Positions 18,259 through 26,019 of a DNA stretch of 64,000 bases are shown here, in pieces; position 1 is the first letter of the stretch; each line of letters begins with the position of its first letter. The position numbers were made by a program, and so were the translations under genes. Where the stretch lies: contig CP016269.1 in NCBI GenBank assembly GCA_001880285.1, positions 248,001 through 312,000 of the forward strand, in the 5' to 3' direction. This DNA is from Flavobacteriaceae bacterium UJ101 (GTDB taxonomy: Bacteria; Bacteroidota; Bacteroidia; Flavobacteriales; UJ101). The notes under the pieces were generated by a model that was not told the DNA's origin, made no database searches, and saw nothing but the letters and a program-made list of their open reading frames with translations.

Positions 18259-19416
18259 ATGAAAAAAATATTACTTCTTTCTGGACTATTTTTTACAATA
18301 TTCCTTTCAGGACAACAAATAAAAACACTTTTAGATCAAGGAAAGATTGACGAAGTATTAGATCTTATTAGCCAAGATGAAAATCTAACCGCTGAAGATT
18401 ACTATTATGCTTCTATGCTTTATCATCAAAAAGGCCATTCTCAAGAATCGATGAATTATATTCAAATGGCACTTGAAAAAGAAAAAACAGCTGAATACTA
18501 TCAATTCTTAGCTTTCTTACAAAACAAAAATGGTGACTGTTGGAAAGCTTTAGAATCATTAAATGAAGTGTATAAATTAGAACCTTCTAATCAAACGCTT
18601 TTAATGAAGGCAAAAGTTTATAATTATTGCTTTAAAGAACCAAACTATGATAAAGCAATTTCTACTTACCAGAAAGTTCTAAAAACAGAAGCCAATATGG
18701 AAGCTGTTCAAAGTCTTTCATTACTTTACACTAGTCAAAATCGTTACAAACAAGCACATAGTTATCTAGAAGGCTTATTAAAGAACCAACGGTTTACAGA
18801 ACACAAAGACTATATTCAATTTATCAATGCAACCTTATATTTTGAACAAAAAGATTATGAAAAAGCTGAAGAACAATTAAATGAATTATTAATTCGAGAT
18901 CCAAAAGATTTCATTTCTATAGCCAAGTTAATTCAAATTCGTTATGCCCAAGAGCGCTCTGAGGAAACAGAAACTCTACGTAAACGATTATACGAAGGCT
19001 ATGATACCAAACAATTACCCGAATTCATAAAAGACAAATATCAATTTGATCAATTTTCAGTGGATAACTATACTGTAAAAGCATTTGAAGCATTTGCTGA
19101 TGAAAAAGACTACAAAGAAGGAGATCAAGTCTTATATAAGTATATTTTTGAAGTCTATGATGATGCTGATCAATTTCTATATACAATTCAAGCTGAGTAT
19201 AGTTCTGCTATTCCTATGTATGAACGTTATAATCTTGATTATAATTATTACCTAGGTAAAACAGTTTATGGTGAAAAATACCAGCATTATAATTATGGGC
19301 CACAAAAAATCAACGTCACAACATTATACCCTAAAACAAAACAACTTGTTACAGATATTATTGAAGAAAAAATTAAACCTCAGAAAAATTCTAAAACAGT
19401 TGTAGAAAAATTCTAA
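18259..19416 (+). CDS. Periplasmic TPR-repeat protein
   Basis: 385 residues with a signal peptide (ends FLSGQ). Several degenerate tetratricopeptide units run from about residue 40 to 240 (for example EDYYYASMLYHQKGHSQES and DYEKAEEQLNELLIRDPKD). The last 130 residues form a different domain rich in Tyr, with a DQFLYTIQAEYSS segment. TPR units bind partner proteins; the partner is not known. It is the last gene before the sulfur leader, with no clear terminator directly after it. Confidence 0.75.
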   Translation: MKKILLLSGLFFTIFLSGQQIKTLLDQGKIDEVLDLISQDENLTAEDYYYASMLYHQKGHSQESMNYIQMALEKEKTAEYYQFLAFLQNKNGDCWKALESLNEVYKLEPSNQTLLMKAKVYNYCFKEPNYDKAISTYQKVLKTEANMEAVQSLSLLYTSQNRYKQAHSYLEGLLKNQRFTEHKDYIQFINATLYFEQKDYEKAEEQLNELLIRDPKDFISIAKLIQIRYAQERSEETETLRKRLYEGYDTKQLPEFIKDKYQFDQFSVDNYTVKAFEAFADEKDYKEGDQVLYKYIFEVYDDADQFLYTIQAEYSSAIPMYERYNLDYNYYLGKTVYGEKYQHYNYGPQKINVTTLYPKTKQLVTDIIEEKIKPQKNSKTVVEKF

Positions 19417-19458
19417 TGTTAACAAAAGGTTAGTTAAAAGCCATTTATCGATATTTTT

Positions 19459-19489
19459 TTGGTTTTTTCGTGTATAAAATCTATATTCG
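19459..19489 (+). promoter_or_regulatory. Putative promoter of the sulfite reduction operon
   Basis: TTG (19459-19461), a 20-base spacer and TATATTCG (19482-19489), which differs from TAnnTTTG by one base. Transcription would start near 19495 and leave a leader of about 430 bases before the first full-size gene. Confidence 0.5.
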
Positions 19490-19567
19490 CATCAAATGTT
19501 TCAAACAAAATCACATAATATTCAATTAAATTTTCTTTCAAATAAAGGGAATGTAACTTCATATACT

Positions 19568-19621
19568 ATGATGAACAGTACTTGTATGTGTTGTCAAACG
19601 CATCTGCTGTGCTGTATATAA
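19568..19621 (+). CDS. Cysteine-rich leader peptide 1 of the sulfur operon
   Basis: A 17-codon frame, MMNSTCMCCQTHLLCCI, holds five Cys codons: TGT at 19583, 19589 and 19592, TGC at 19610 and TGT at 19613. It lies upstream of a strong terminator and of genes that make sulfide for cysteine synthesis. Seen: the frame, the Cys clusters and the terminator. Inferred: it senses charged tRNA-Cys by ribosome stalling, as in classical amino-acid attenuators. Translation could also start at the second ATG (19571). Confidence 0.65.
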   Translation: MMNSTCMCCQTHLLCCI

Positions 19622-19682
19622 AGTTTAAAGAGAACGAACAAATTATATAAATCCAGCACTAAAATTAGTGTTGGATTTTTTT
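19609..19682 (+). promoter_or_regulatory. Putative transcription attenuator (antiterminator and terminator)
   Basis: The terminator is a stem of about 13 bp (19649-19662 with 19665-19678, one G-U pair) with a T-run to 19682. GTGCTG at 19609-19614, inside the late Cys codons of leader peptide 1, is the exact complement of CAGCAC (19654-19659) in the 5' arm of the terminator. Next to it TATATA (19615-19620) can pair with TATATA/TTATATAA at 19643-19650. A ribosome stalled at the early Cys codons (19583-19594) would leave GTGCTG free and block the terminator. A ribosome reaching the stop would cover it. This is the expected logic for induction by cysteine shortage, inferred from pairing only. Confidence 0.6.
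19649..19682 (+). terminator. Intrinsic terminator in the sulfur operon leader
   Basis: Long stem with a single G-U pair followed by seven Ts, located between the two leader reading frames and not after any full-size gene. Confidence 0.85.
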
Positions 19683-19704
19683 ATTAATATAGAAATCAAA
19701 AGAT

Positions 19705-19836
19705 ATGGAATCTTCGCATTCGAAAACAAATCAGAAAAGGCGTGATCAAAATCACTTCAAAACCCTACTATCTAAATCTATTACTACTTTCAATACTTCT
19801 TCTCGAATGTTTTGTTGCAGCTGCTGTTGCTGTTAA
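19705..19836 (+). CDS. Cysteine-rich leader peptide 2 (ends CCSCCCC)
   Basis: A 43-codon frame ends in RMFCCSCCCC, with six Cys codons in the last seven positions (TGT TGC AGC TGC TGT TGC TGT, 19813-19833). Starting at the internal ATG at 19807 the peptide would be only nine residues. So dense a Cys run in front of sulfur assimilation genes argues for a sensing peptide rather than an enzyme. No second terminator is visible between it and the next gene at 19928, so any control here would be at translation or by another factor. Confidence 0.55.
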   Translation: MESSHSKTNQKRRDQNHFKTLLSKSITTFNTSSRMFCCSCCCC

Positions 19837-19927
19837 TTTCCCTTTTACCATAATACTTTTTACATAATAAATAAATCAATCAAAATTAGAGTAGGTTGAT
19901 ACACCTCCTCATATACCAAATTAAAAA

Positions 19928-20212
19928 ATGACGATAACACAAATGTTTGTAAATCCATTATTTAGAAAAAATAAATTAAAAAACTTTGAACAGGACAAAG
20001 CCTCAGAAACACCCATTCGAAGTGTTCTAAAATCATTCAGCTGGCGCGCAATCGGTACATTAGATACCATTCTCATTTCATGGTTTGTAACAGGTAAACC
20101 TGAGTTGGCCTTGTCCATTGGTTCAATAGAATTATTTTCTAAAATGATTCTCTACTTTTTTCATGAAAGAATTTGGAACCAAGTAAAATGGGGAAAGCAA
20201 AAAACGGATTAG
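19928..20212 (+). CDS. DUF2061 small membrane protein
   Basis: 94 residues. The DUF2061 core is seen from about residue 34: SFSWRAIGTLDTILISWFVTG, a membrane helix, then a second helix and the end HERIWNQVKW. Proteins of this family often sit beside sulfate or sulfite assimilation genes, and here it is the first full gene of the sulfite reductase operon. A role in sulfur-anion transport or a membrane step has been guessed from such context; the sequence does not prove it. 60 bases separate it from the reductase gene. Confidence 0.8.
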   Translation: MTITQMFVNPLFRKNKLKNFEQDKASETPIRSVLKSFSWRAIGTLDTILISWFVTGKPELALSIGSIELFSKMILYFFHERIWNQVKWGKQKTD

Positions 20213-20272
20213 TTCATAAGAGTACACACAATCGCTTATAGTTTATAACTTAAAAGCACAAAGCATAAAAAA

Positions 20273-22369
20273 ATGGAAAGTTTTAGATCTGAAATAGAAA
20301 ACCCAATTGTCGCAAAAGAAATTATCGAATTAGATAAAAAAATTCGTTTATATAAAGATGGGAAACTAGACGATACTCAATTTAAAAGTCTTCGTTTAGC
20401 AAGAGGAATTTACGGTCAACGCCAACCGGGTGTACAAATGATTCGTATTAAGATACCGTATGGGAAGTTCACCTCAGAACAACTACGAAAATTAGCTGAT
20501 ATTTCTGATGAATACTCAAGAGGACGTTTACACATTACGACACGACAAGATATTCAAATACACTATGTTAACATTGACAGAACACCTCAATTATGGGAAG
20601 ATTTAGAAAAAAGTGATATTACATTACGTGAAGCCTGTGGAAATGTAGTTCGGAATATTACAGCCTCAGAAACGGCTGGAATCGATCCTGATGAACCATT
20701 TGACGTTTCTCCTTATGCTCATGCTTTATTTGAGTATTTACTTCGTAACCCTGTTTGTCAAGAGATGGGGCGTAAAATTAAAATTTCGTTTTCTGCTTCT
20801 GATAAAGATCTAGCCGTAAGTTTTGTTCACGATTTAGGATTCATCGCCAAAATAAAAGATGGTAAGCGTGGATTCAAAGTTATGTTAGCCGGAGGAATCG
20901 GAGCGCAACCTCATCATGCGCAAATTGCTCACGAGTTTCTACCTGAAGATCAAGTCATTCCTTTTACAGAAAGTGTATTGCGTGTATTCGATCATTACGG
21001 CGAACGTGCTAAGCGTATGAAAGCCCGTATGAAATTCTTATTAAAAGAAGTAGGTTTAGACGAATTTCTAAAATTGGTTAAAAATGAAGAAAAGGCATTA
21101 CCGTATCACACATACCCTGTGGATACCTCAGCATTTGATCAAGAACCTCAACTTCCTTCTTTCAAATCTACACCAGTAGAAATTGAAAATCAACAAGCAT
21201 ACGAATCATGGAAAAAAACCAATGTAATTCCTCAAAAACAAGACGGTTTATTTGCTATAGGTATTAAAATTTTCTTAGGAGATTTTTACACAAATGAAGC
21301 TCGAAAATTGGCTCATATTATTGAAAAATATAGTAGTGATGAAGCTCGTTTCACCATAGGACAAAGCATTTTATTACGTAATATCAAAGAAGAATATTTA
21401 CCTGAGGTTTATAATGAATTAAAAGCCATAGGATTTTCAAAATCAGGTTATAAATCAATTGTGGATATCACTGCGTGCCCTGGAACGGATACATGTAATT
21501 TAGGTATTGCTAGTAGTACTGGAATTACTCGAGAACTTGAAAAAGTTATTGAGAACGAATATCCAGAATACTTATCTAATCGAGATATGAACATTAAAAT
21601 AAGCGGTTGTATGAATGCTTGTGGTCAACACAGTTTAGCACAAATTGGGTTCCAAGGAATGACCATTAAATCAGGACAACTTATTGCACCTGCTCTACAA
21701 GTTTTATTAGGTGGTGGAATATTAGGTAATGGTCAAGGTCGTTTTGCTGACAAAGTAATCAAAATACCTAGTAAAAGAGGTCCTCAAGCGTTACGTTTAC
21801 TACTAGACGATTATCAATCTCAAAAAGAAACGGATGAAACCTTTTTGAATTATTACGATCGTCAAGGAAAGATTTATTTTTTCGATTTGCTAAAAGAATT
21901 ATCTCAAACCGATAACCTAGTTGAAGATGATTTTATTGATTGGGGACACGAAAAGCCCTACATTAAAGCCATAGGTATTGGTGAATGCGCTGCTGTAATT
22001 ATTGATTTGGTGACCACTCTATTATTTGAAAGTGAAGAAAAAATAGGTTTTGCACAAGAAAACTATGAAGCAGGGAATTGGGCCGATAGTATCTACCACT
22101 CCTACTCTTCTTTGATAAATAGTGCCAAAGCTTTATTAACTGCTGATCAACATAAAACCAATCGTTACAATATGATTATCAAACAATTTGATGAACATTA
22201 TGTACAAACAAGTAAAATTCAATTAGATCATTCATTCGAAGATTTAGTCAACCAAATCAAAAACAACGAGCCAACAGAAGCTTTTGCTGTTAATTATCTT
22301 GCTCTAGCCAAATCTTTTTACAAAAAGGTAGATCAATTTAGAGCCAAAGAATTGAAAAGTAAAAAGTAA
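20273..22369 (+). CDS. Siroheme nitrite/sulfite reductase with C-terminal HEPN-like domain
   Basis: Hemoprotein that should reduce sulfite to sulfide with six electrons. Two ferredoxin-like and two siroheme/4Fe-4S halves are seen in about residues 35-520, including GRLHITTRQDIQIHY and the cluster ligands C402, C408 (ACPGTDTC), C446 and C450 (GCMNAC). From about residue 560 there is a helical extension ending near 698 that resembles HEPN domains (for example YHSYSSLINSAKALL). The reductase part alone is the normal family length. Neighbouring siroheme enzymes and the Cys leader point to sulfite rather than nitrite, though the family as such handles both. Electrons probably come from the ferredoxin at 24942. 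Confidence 0.9.
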   Translation: MESFRSEIENPIVAKEIIELDKKIRLYKDGKLDDTQFKSLRLARGIYGQRQPGVQMIRIKIPYGKFTSEQLRKLADISDEYSRGRLHITTRQDIQIHYVNIDRTPQLWEDLEKSDITLREACGNVVRNITASETAGIDPDEPFDVSPYAHALFEYLLRNPVCQEMGRKIKISFSASDKDLAVSFVHDLGFIAKIKDGKRGFKVMLAGGIGAQPHHAQIAHEFLPEDQVIPFTESVLRVFDHYGERAKRMKARMKFLLKEVGLDEFLKLVKNEEKALPYHTYPVDTSAFDQEPQLPSFKSTPVEIENQQAYESWKKTNVIPQKQDGLFAIGIKIFLGDFYTNEARKLAHIIEKYSSDEARFTIGQSILLRNIKEEYLPEVYNELKAIGFSKSGYKSIVDITACPGTDTCNLGIASSTGITRELEKVIENEYPEYLSNRDMNIKISGCMNACGQHSLAQIGFQGMTIKSGQLIAPALQVLLGGGILGNGQGRFADKVIKIPSKRGPQALRLLLDDYQSQKETDETFLNYYDRQGKIYFFDLLKELSQTDNLVEDDFIDWGHEKPYIKAIGIGECAAVIIDLVTTLLFESEEKIGFAQENYEAGNWADSIYHSYSSLINSAKALLTADQHKTNRYNMIIKQFDEHYVQTSKIQLDHSFEDLVNQIKNNEPTEAFAVNYLALAKSFYKKVDQFRAKELKSKK

Positions 22370-22390
22370 ATTTTTTAAAACAAGAATTAA

Positions 22391-23212
22391 ATGAAAAAAA
22401 ATAGAATCCCAAAATTAACCGTAATTGGTGCTGGCCCCGGTGATCCAGACTTAATTACTTTGAAAGCTTTTAAAACTTTAGCCTCAGCCAATGTTGTTTT
22501 GTATGATGCTTTAGTTAACGAAGAATTGTTAAAACATGCTCCTGATGCAATCAAAATTTTTGTTGGAAAACGTTTTGGAAAACATTATTGTAAACAAAAT
22601 CATATAAACGAATTGATTGTTAAAAATGCCTTAGAATACGGTCATGTAGTTCGTTTAAAAGGTGGTGATCCTTTCATTTTTGGTCGTGGATCTGAGGAAA
22701 TTCAGTATGCTGATTCTTTTGGTATTGAGACTCAAATTATTTCAGGAATTTCTTCTTCAAGTGCTGTTCCTGCCAGTATTGGAATTCCCTTAACACATAG
22801 ACGCGTTGCTGAAAGTTTTTGGGTTATTACCGGAACTACCCAAAATCATAAATTAAGTAAAGATGTTTATCTAGCAGCTGAATCAACTGCTACTGTAGTT
22901 ATTTTAATGGGGATGAATAAAATCAATCAAATTGTTTCTATTTTTGAAAATGCAGGCAAAAAAGATACACCCGTAGCCATTATACAAAACGGAACTCGAA
23001 AAGATGAAAAAGTAGGCATTGGCACGGTTGAAACCATTATTGATGAAGTACATGCTAAACAACTATCAAGCCCAGCTATTATAATCATTGGTGATGTAGT
23101 AAAAGAAAGTGTTCAATTGAAATCTTTTTATCAAAATTTCACTGAAGTCCACAAAGAAAACATAAAACCTCACCCAACTATTATCAAAAAAACCCAGTAT
23201 CCAACATACTAA
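22391..23212 (+). CDS. cobA: Uroporphyrinogen-III C-methyltransferase
   Basis: SAM-dependent enzyme that methylates uroporphyrinogen III twice to precorrin-2, the first step to siroheme. Motifs: GAGPGDPDLITLKA (residues 13-26), LKGGDPFIFGRGSEE, and the ITGTT block. 273 residues is the normal single-domain SUMT length; the oxidase/chelatase part of CysG is a separate gene just downstream. It starts 21 bases after the reductase gene, in the same operon. Confidence 0.93.
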   Translation: MKKNRIPKLTVIGAGPGDPDLITLKAFKTLASANVVLYDALVNEELLKHAPDAIKIFVGKRFGKHYCKQNHINELIVKNALEYGHVVRLKGGDPFIFGRGSEEIQYADSFGIETQIISGISSSSAVPASIGIPLTHRRVAESFWVITGTTQNHKLSKDVYLAAESTATVVILMGMNKINQIVSIFENAGKKDTPVAIIQNGTRKDEKVGIGTVETIIDEVHAKQLSSPAIIIIGDVVKESVQLKSFYQNFTEVHKENIKPHPTIIKKTQYPTY

Positions 23213-23226
23213 AATACACTAGTAAA

Positions 23227-23796
23227 ATGAACGAATTATATCCGATATTCTTAAAAGTACATCAACTCCATGTTTTAATTGTTGGAGGTGGTTTTGTTGG
23301 ACATGAGAAACTTTTTTTTTTATTAAAATCAAGTCCCAATGCTCAAGTAACAGTCGTAGCTAAAGAATTTGGTAAAGATTTACTAGAATTAGTTGAAGGA
23401 AAAAAAACAATCCAATTAATTCAAGATACTTACCATCCTGATTACTTAAAAAACAAACAATTGGTTATTGGTGCTACTAATTTTGAAGAAATTAATCATC
23501 AAATCTATCATGATGCCAAAAAACAAAACATTTTAGTCAATATAGCCGACACACCTGATTATTGTGATTTTTATTTAGGTGGAATTGTAACCAAAGGAAA
23601 TGTAAAACTCGCTATCTCAACAAATGGGAAATCCCCAACGATGGCTAAACGTTTGCGTCAATTCTTTGAAGATGTAATCCCTGAAGACATTAATGAATTA
23701 GCTGAGAATCTGAACCATTATCGTAAAACACTTCGTGATGATTTTGAACATAAAGTTCAAGAATTGAATAAAATCACGAAACAATTGATTAATTAA
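23227..23796 (+). CDS. Precorrin-2 dehydrogenase / siroheme ferrochelatase (Met8/CysG N-terminal type)
   Basis: 189 residues with the Rossmann glycine motif VGGGFVGHEK near residue 19 and the block ISTNGKSPTMAKRLR typical of Met8/CysG. It oxidises precorrin-2 to sirohydrochlorin with NAD and inserts iron to give siroheme for the reductase two genes upstream. At this length it holds both activities in the known family members. 14 bases separate it from cobA. Confidence 0.9.
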   Translation: MNELYPIFLKVHQLHVLIVGGGFVGHEKLFFLLKSSPNAQVTVVAKEFGKDLLELVEGKKTIQLIQDTYHPDYLKNKQLVIGATNFEEINHQIYHDAKKQNILVNIADTPDYCDFYLGGIVTKGNVKLAISTNGKSPTMAKRLRQFFEDVIPEDINELAENLNHYRKTLRDDFEHKVQELNKITKQLIN

Positions 23797-23870
23797 GGAA
23801 GTATACGTAAATTTACAAATTATTTATAATCACTTTAAATAAAAGTGAGAACCTTTTAAAGAAAATAAAC

Positions 23871-24923
23871 ATGATTAAAACAGATATTCTTATTATTGGA
23901 GCAGGCCCTGTAGGGATGTTTGCTGTATTTGAAGCTGGCTTATTAAAATTAAAATGTCATCTAATTGATGCTTTGCCACAACCAGGAGGACAATGTTCTG
24001 AAATATATCCTAAAAAACCCATCTATGATATTCCTGCTTATCCAGAAATTTTGGCAGGTGATCTTATCGATCAATTAGCAGAGCAAATTAAACCTTTTCA
24101 ACCAGGTTATACCTTGGGTGAGCGTGCTGAAACAATTGATAAATTAGAAGATGGAACTTTCAAAGTAACAACGAATAAGGGAACAGAACATTTTGCACCC
24201 GTTGTTGTAATTGCTGGTGGATTAGGTTCTTTTGAACCTCGAAAACCACCTATTCCTAATTTAGTTGATTTCGAAGATAAAGGAGTAGAATACATTATTA
24301 AAGATCCTGAAATCTACCGCAATAAGCGTGTAGTAATCTCTGGAGGAGGTGATTCTGCCTTAGATTGGTCAATTTATTTAGCTAATGTTGCAAAAGAGGT
24401 ATCATTAGTACATCGAAGAAGTGAATTTAGAGGAGCTCTAGACTCTGTTGAAAAAGTAGCTGAATTAGCTGAAGAAGGAAAAATCAACCTTATTACTGAA
24501 GCAGAAGTTAAAGAAATCCATGGAAATGGAAAAGTAGAATCTGTTCTAATCAAACATAAAAAGAAAGGTGATATTACCGTAGAAACAGATCATTTTATAC
24601 CTCTATTTGGATTAGCTCCTAAATTAGGTCCTATCGCTAACTGGGGGTTAGAAATTGAGAAAAACGCAATAAAAGTAAACAATGCACTCGATTATCAAAC
24701 CAATATTCCAGGAATCTTTGCTATTGGAGATGTTAATACCTATCCAGGTAAACTTAAATTAATTTTATGTGGATTCCATGAAGCGGCTATTATGATCCAA
24801 TATGCTTATAATATCATCAATCCAGAAAAGCGTTACGTGATGAAATACACAACGGTTAACGGTGTTGAAGGATTTGATGGAGAGAAAAAAGAAGCAAAAA
24901 AAGCCGTTGTTAAATCGATTTAA
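23871..24923 (+). CDS. Ferredoxin-NADP reductase (thioredoxin reductase-like type)
   Basis: 350-residue flavoprotein with the FAD motif GAGPVGMFA (residues 10-18), the NADPH motif SGGGDSALDW and the C-terminal FAD block GIFAIGDVNTYPGK. The redox CxxC of thioredoxin reductase is absent, and the CSEIYPKKPIYDIPAYP segment matches the YumC/type 2 FNR group. It should pass electrons from NADPH to ferredoxin. Being next to a 2Fe-2S ferredoxin and downstream of sulfite reductase, it is the likely electron source for that enzyme. Confidence 0.9.
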   Translation: MIKTDILIIGAGPVGMFAVFEAGLLKLKCHLIDALPQPGGQCSEIYPKKPIYDIPAYPEILAGDLIDQLAEQIKPFQPGYTLGERAETIDKLEDGTFKVTTNKGTEHFAPVVVIAGGLGSFEPRKPPIPNLVDFEDKGVEYIIKDPEIYRNKRVVISGGGDSALDWSIYLANVAKEVSLVHRRSEFRGALDSVEKVAELAEEGKINLITEAEVKEIHGNGKVESVLIKHKKKGDITVETDHFIPLFGLAPKLGPIANWGLEIEKNAIKVNNALDYQTNIPGIFAIGDVNTYPGKLKLILCGFHEAAIMIQYAYNIINPEKRYVMKYTTVNGVEGFDGEKKEAKKAVVKSI

Positions 24924-24936
24924 TCTTGTATTTTTG
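24907..24936 (+). promoter_or_regulatory. Promoter of the ferredoxin gene, inside the reductase coding end
   Basis: TTG (24907-24909), a 19-base spacer and TATTTTTG (24929-24936) match the full Bacteroidota consensus. The ATG follows at 24942, so the transcript would have an extremely short leader. The ferredoxin gene may thus be expressed apart from the operon. Confidence 0.65.
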
Positions 24937-24941
24937 CGAGC

Positions 24942-25268
24942 ATGTCAGAATCTATAATCAACGTAAAAGTTATTGATCGAGAAGGAGTTGAACATACTTT
25001 AGAAGCTCCTACCGATATGAATATGAATTTAATGGAACTGTGTAAGGCTTATGAATTACCGGTTGAAGGTACTTGTGGAGGAATGGCCATGTGTGCTTCT
25101 TGCCAAGTTTATGTTCAGTCAGGTCACGACCTTCCTGAAATGAGTGAAGATGAAGAAGATATGTTAGATCAGGCCTTTAATGTAGAAGATAACAGTCGTT
25201 TAGGTTGCCAGATTTATTTAAAAGATGAATTAGATGGTTTAACTGTAGAACTGGCTCCTGAAGCGTAA
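24942..25268 (+). CDS. 2Fe-2S ferredoxin (adrenodoxin-like)
   Basis: 108 residues. The cluster ligands are C45, C51, C54 (TCGGMAMCASC) and C89 (LGCQI), the spacing of vertebrate/bacterial type adrenodoxin-like ferredoxins. The protein is acidic (SEDEEDM) as expected for an electron carrier docking to a reductase. It follows the ferredoxin reductase by 18 bases and ends the operon, before a bidirectional terminator. Confidence 0.92.
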   Translation: MSESIINVKVIDREGVEHTLEAPTDMNMNLMELCKAYELPVEGTCGGMAMCASCQVYVQSGHDLPEMSEDEEDMLDQAFNVEDNSRLGCQIYLKDELDGLTVELAPEA

Positions 25269-25289
25269 ATTATAACTTTTTATATACTA

Positions 25290-25324
25290 AAAAAATATCC
25301 CGAAATGAATTCGGGATATTTTTT
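25290..25324. terminator. Bidirectional terminator between ferredoxin and HdeD-like genes
   Basis: A 15-bp perfect stem (25290-25304 with 25310-25324) has A-runs on one side and T-runs on the other, so it works for both converging genes. Confidence 0.85.
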
Positions 25325-25345
25325 ATCTTTTTATTTTATACTTTC

Positions 25346-25915
25346 TCAATCATCTAAAGCTTCTTCTACCTTATCCTTTATTGACTTTAATTCAAAAGCC
25401 CACACAATCGTTGCAGTACCAAATATAATGGCAAAAACACCAATTAGAACTGTTAATGCGACCATATTAGCAAATGGATTGGTAATAATCGCCCATCCAC
25501 AAATAACCGTTAAAATACCTCCTAATAAAATTAATCCCCATTTACTTCCTTTTACTTTTCTATAACGAAAAGCATTTCCTACTAATGTAAAACCTCCAAA
25601 AAGAGCCCAAAAACCTAAAAATATAGAGAAAATTGTAGCGGCTGCTACCGAACTACCAAATGGATACGTTAATACAATAATACCAAAGAGTACATCGAAG
25701 ATTCCTTCTGCAATAGTCCAACCTGAACCTTTTCTTTTTGAATTGCTTAAGCCTGCAATTACTAAAAACACTCCTGTAATTAAAGAAACAATTCCAGTAT
25801 ATGTAACCAGTGTCATAATAGCTGCACCAGGTTTTGTAACAGCAAATAACCCGAATAATAGCAATAATAAACCTTTAAGTGCTACCATCCACCAATTTTT
25901 AAAAAGTACTTTCAT
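25346..25915 (-). CDS. HdeD family membrane protein
   Basis: 189 residues with six hydrophobic segments in pairs and the repeated G-rich pattern (for example WMVALKGLLLLLFGLFAVTKP and GLILLGGILTVICGWAIITNP) of HdeD/DUF308 proteins. HdeD helps acid resistance at high cell density in E. coli; the mechanism is not known. It is a single gene with terminators on both sides. Confidence 0.85.
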   Translation of the reverse strand: MKVLFKNWWMVALKGLLLLLFGLFAVTKPGAAIMTLVTYTGIVSLITGVFLVIAGLSNSKRKGSGWTIAEGIFDVLFGIIVLTYPFGSSVAAATIFSIFLGFWALFGGFTLVGNAFRYRKVKGSKWGLILLGGILTVICGWAIITNPFANMVALTVLIGVFAIIFGTATIVWAFELKSIKDKVEEALDD

Positions 25916-25976
25916 TTTAATATGTTTTAATTGATTTTCATCTCAAAGATAAAATAATGAATCTTATAATAAACAA

Positions 25977-26008
25977 AAAAGGTTAGAATATTTAAATTCT
26001 AACCTTTT
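25977..26008 (-). terminator. Terminator after the SulP transporter gene
   Basis: A 13-bp perfect stem (25977-25989 with 25996-26008) is followed on the minus strand by Ts; it lies just past the stop codon of the SulP gene. Confidence 0.8.
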
Positions 26009-26019
26009 GTTCTATTCAT

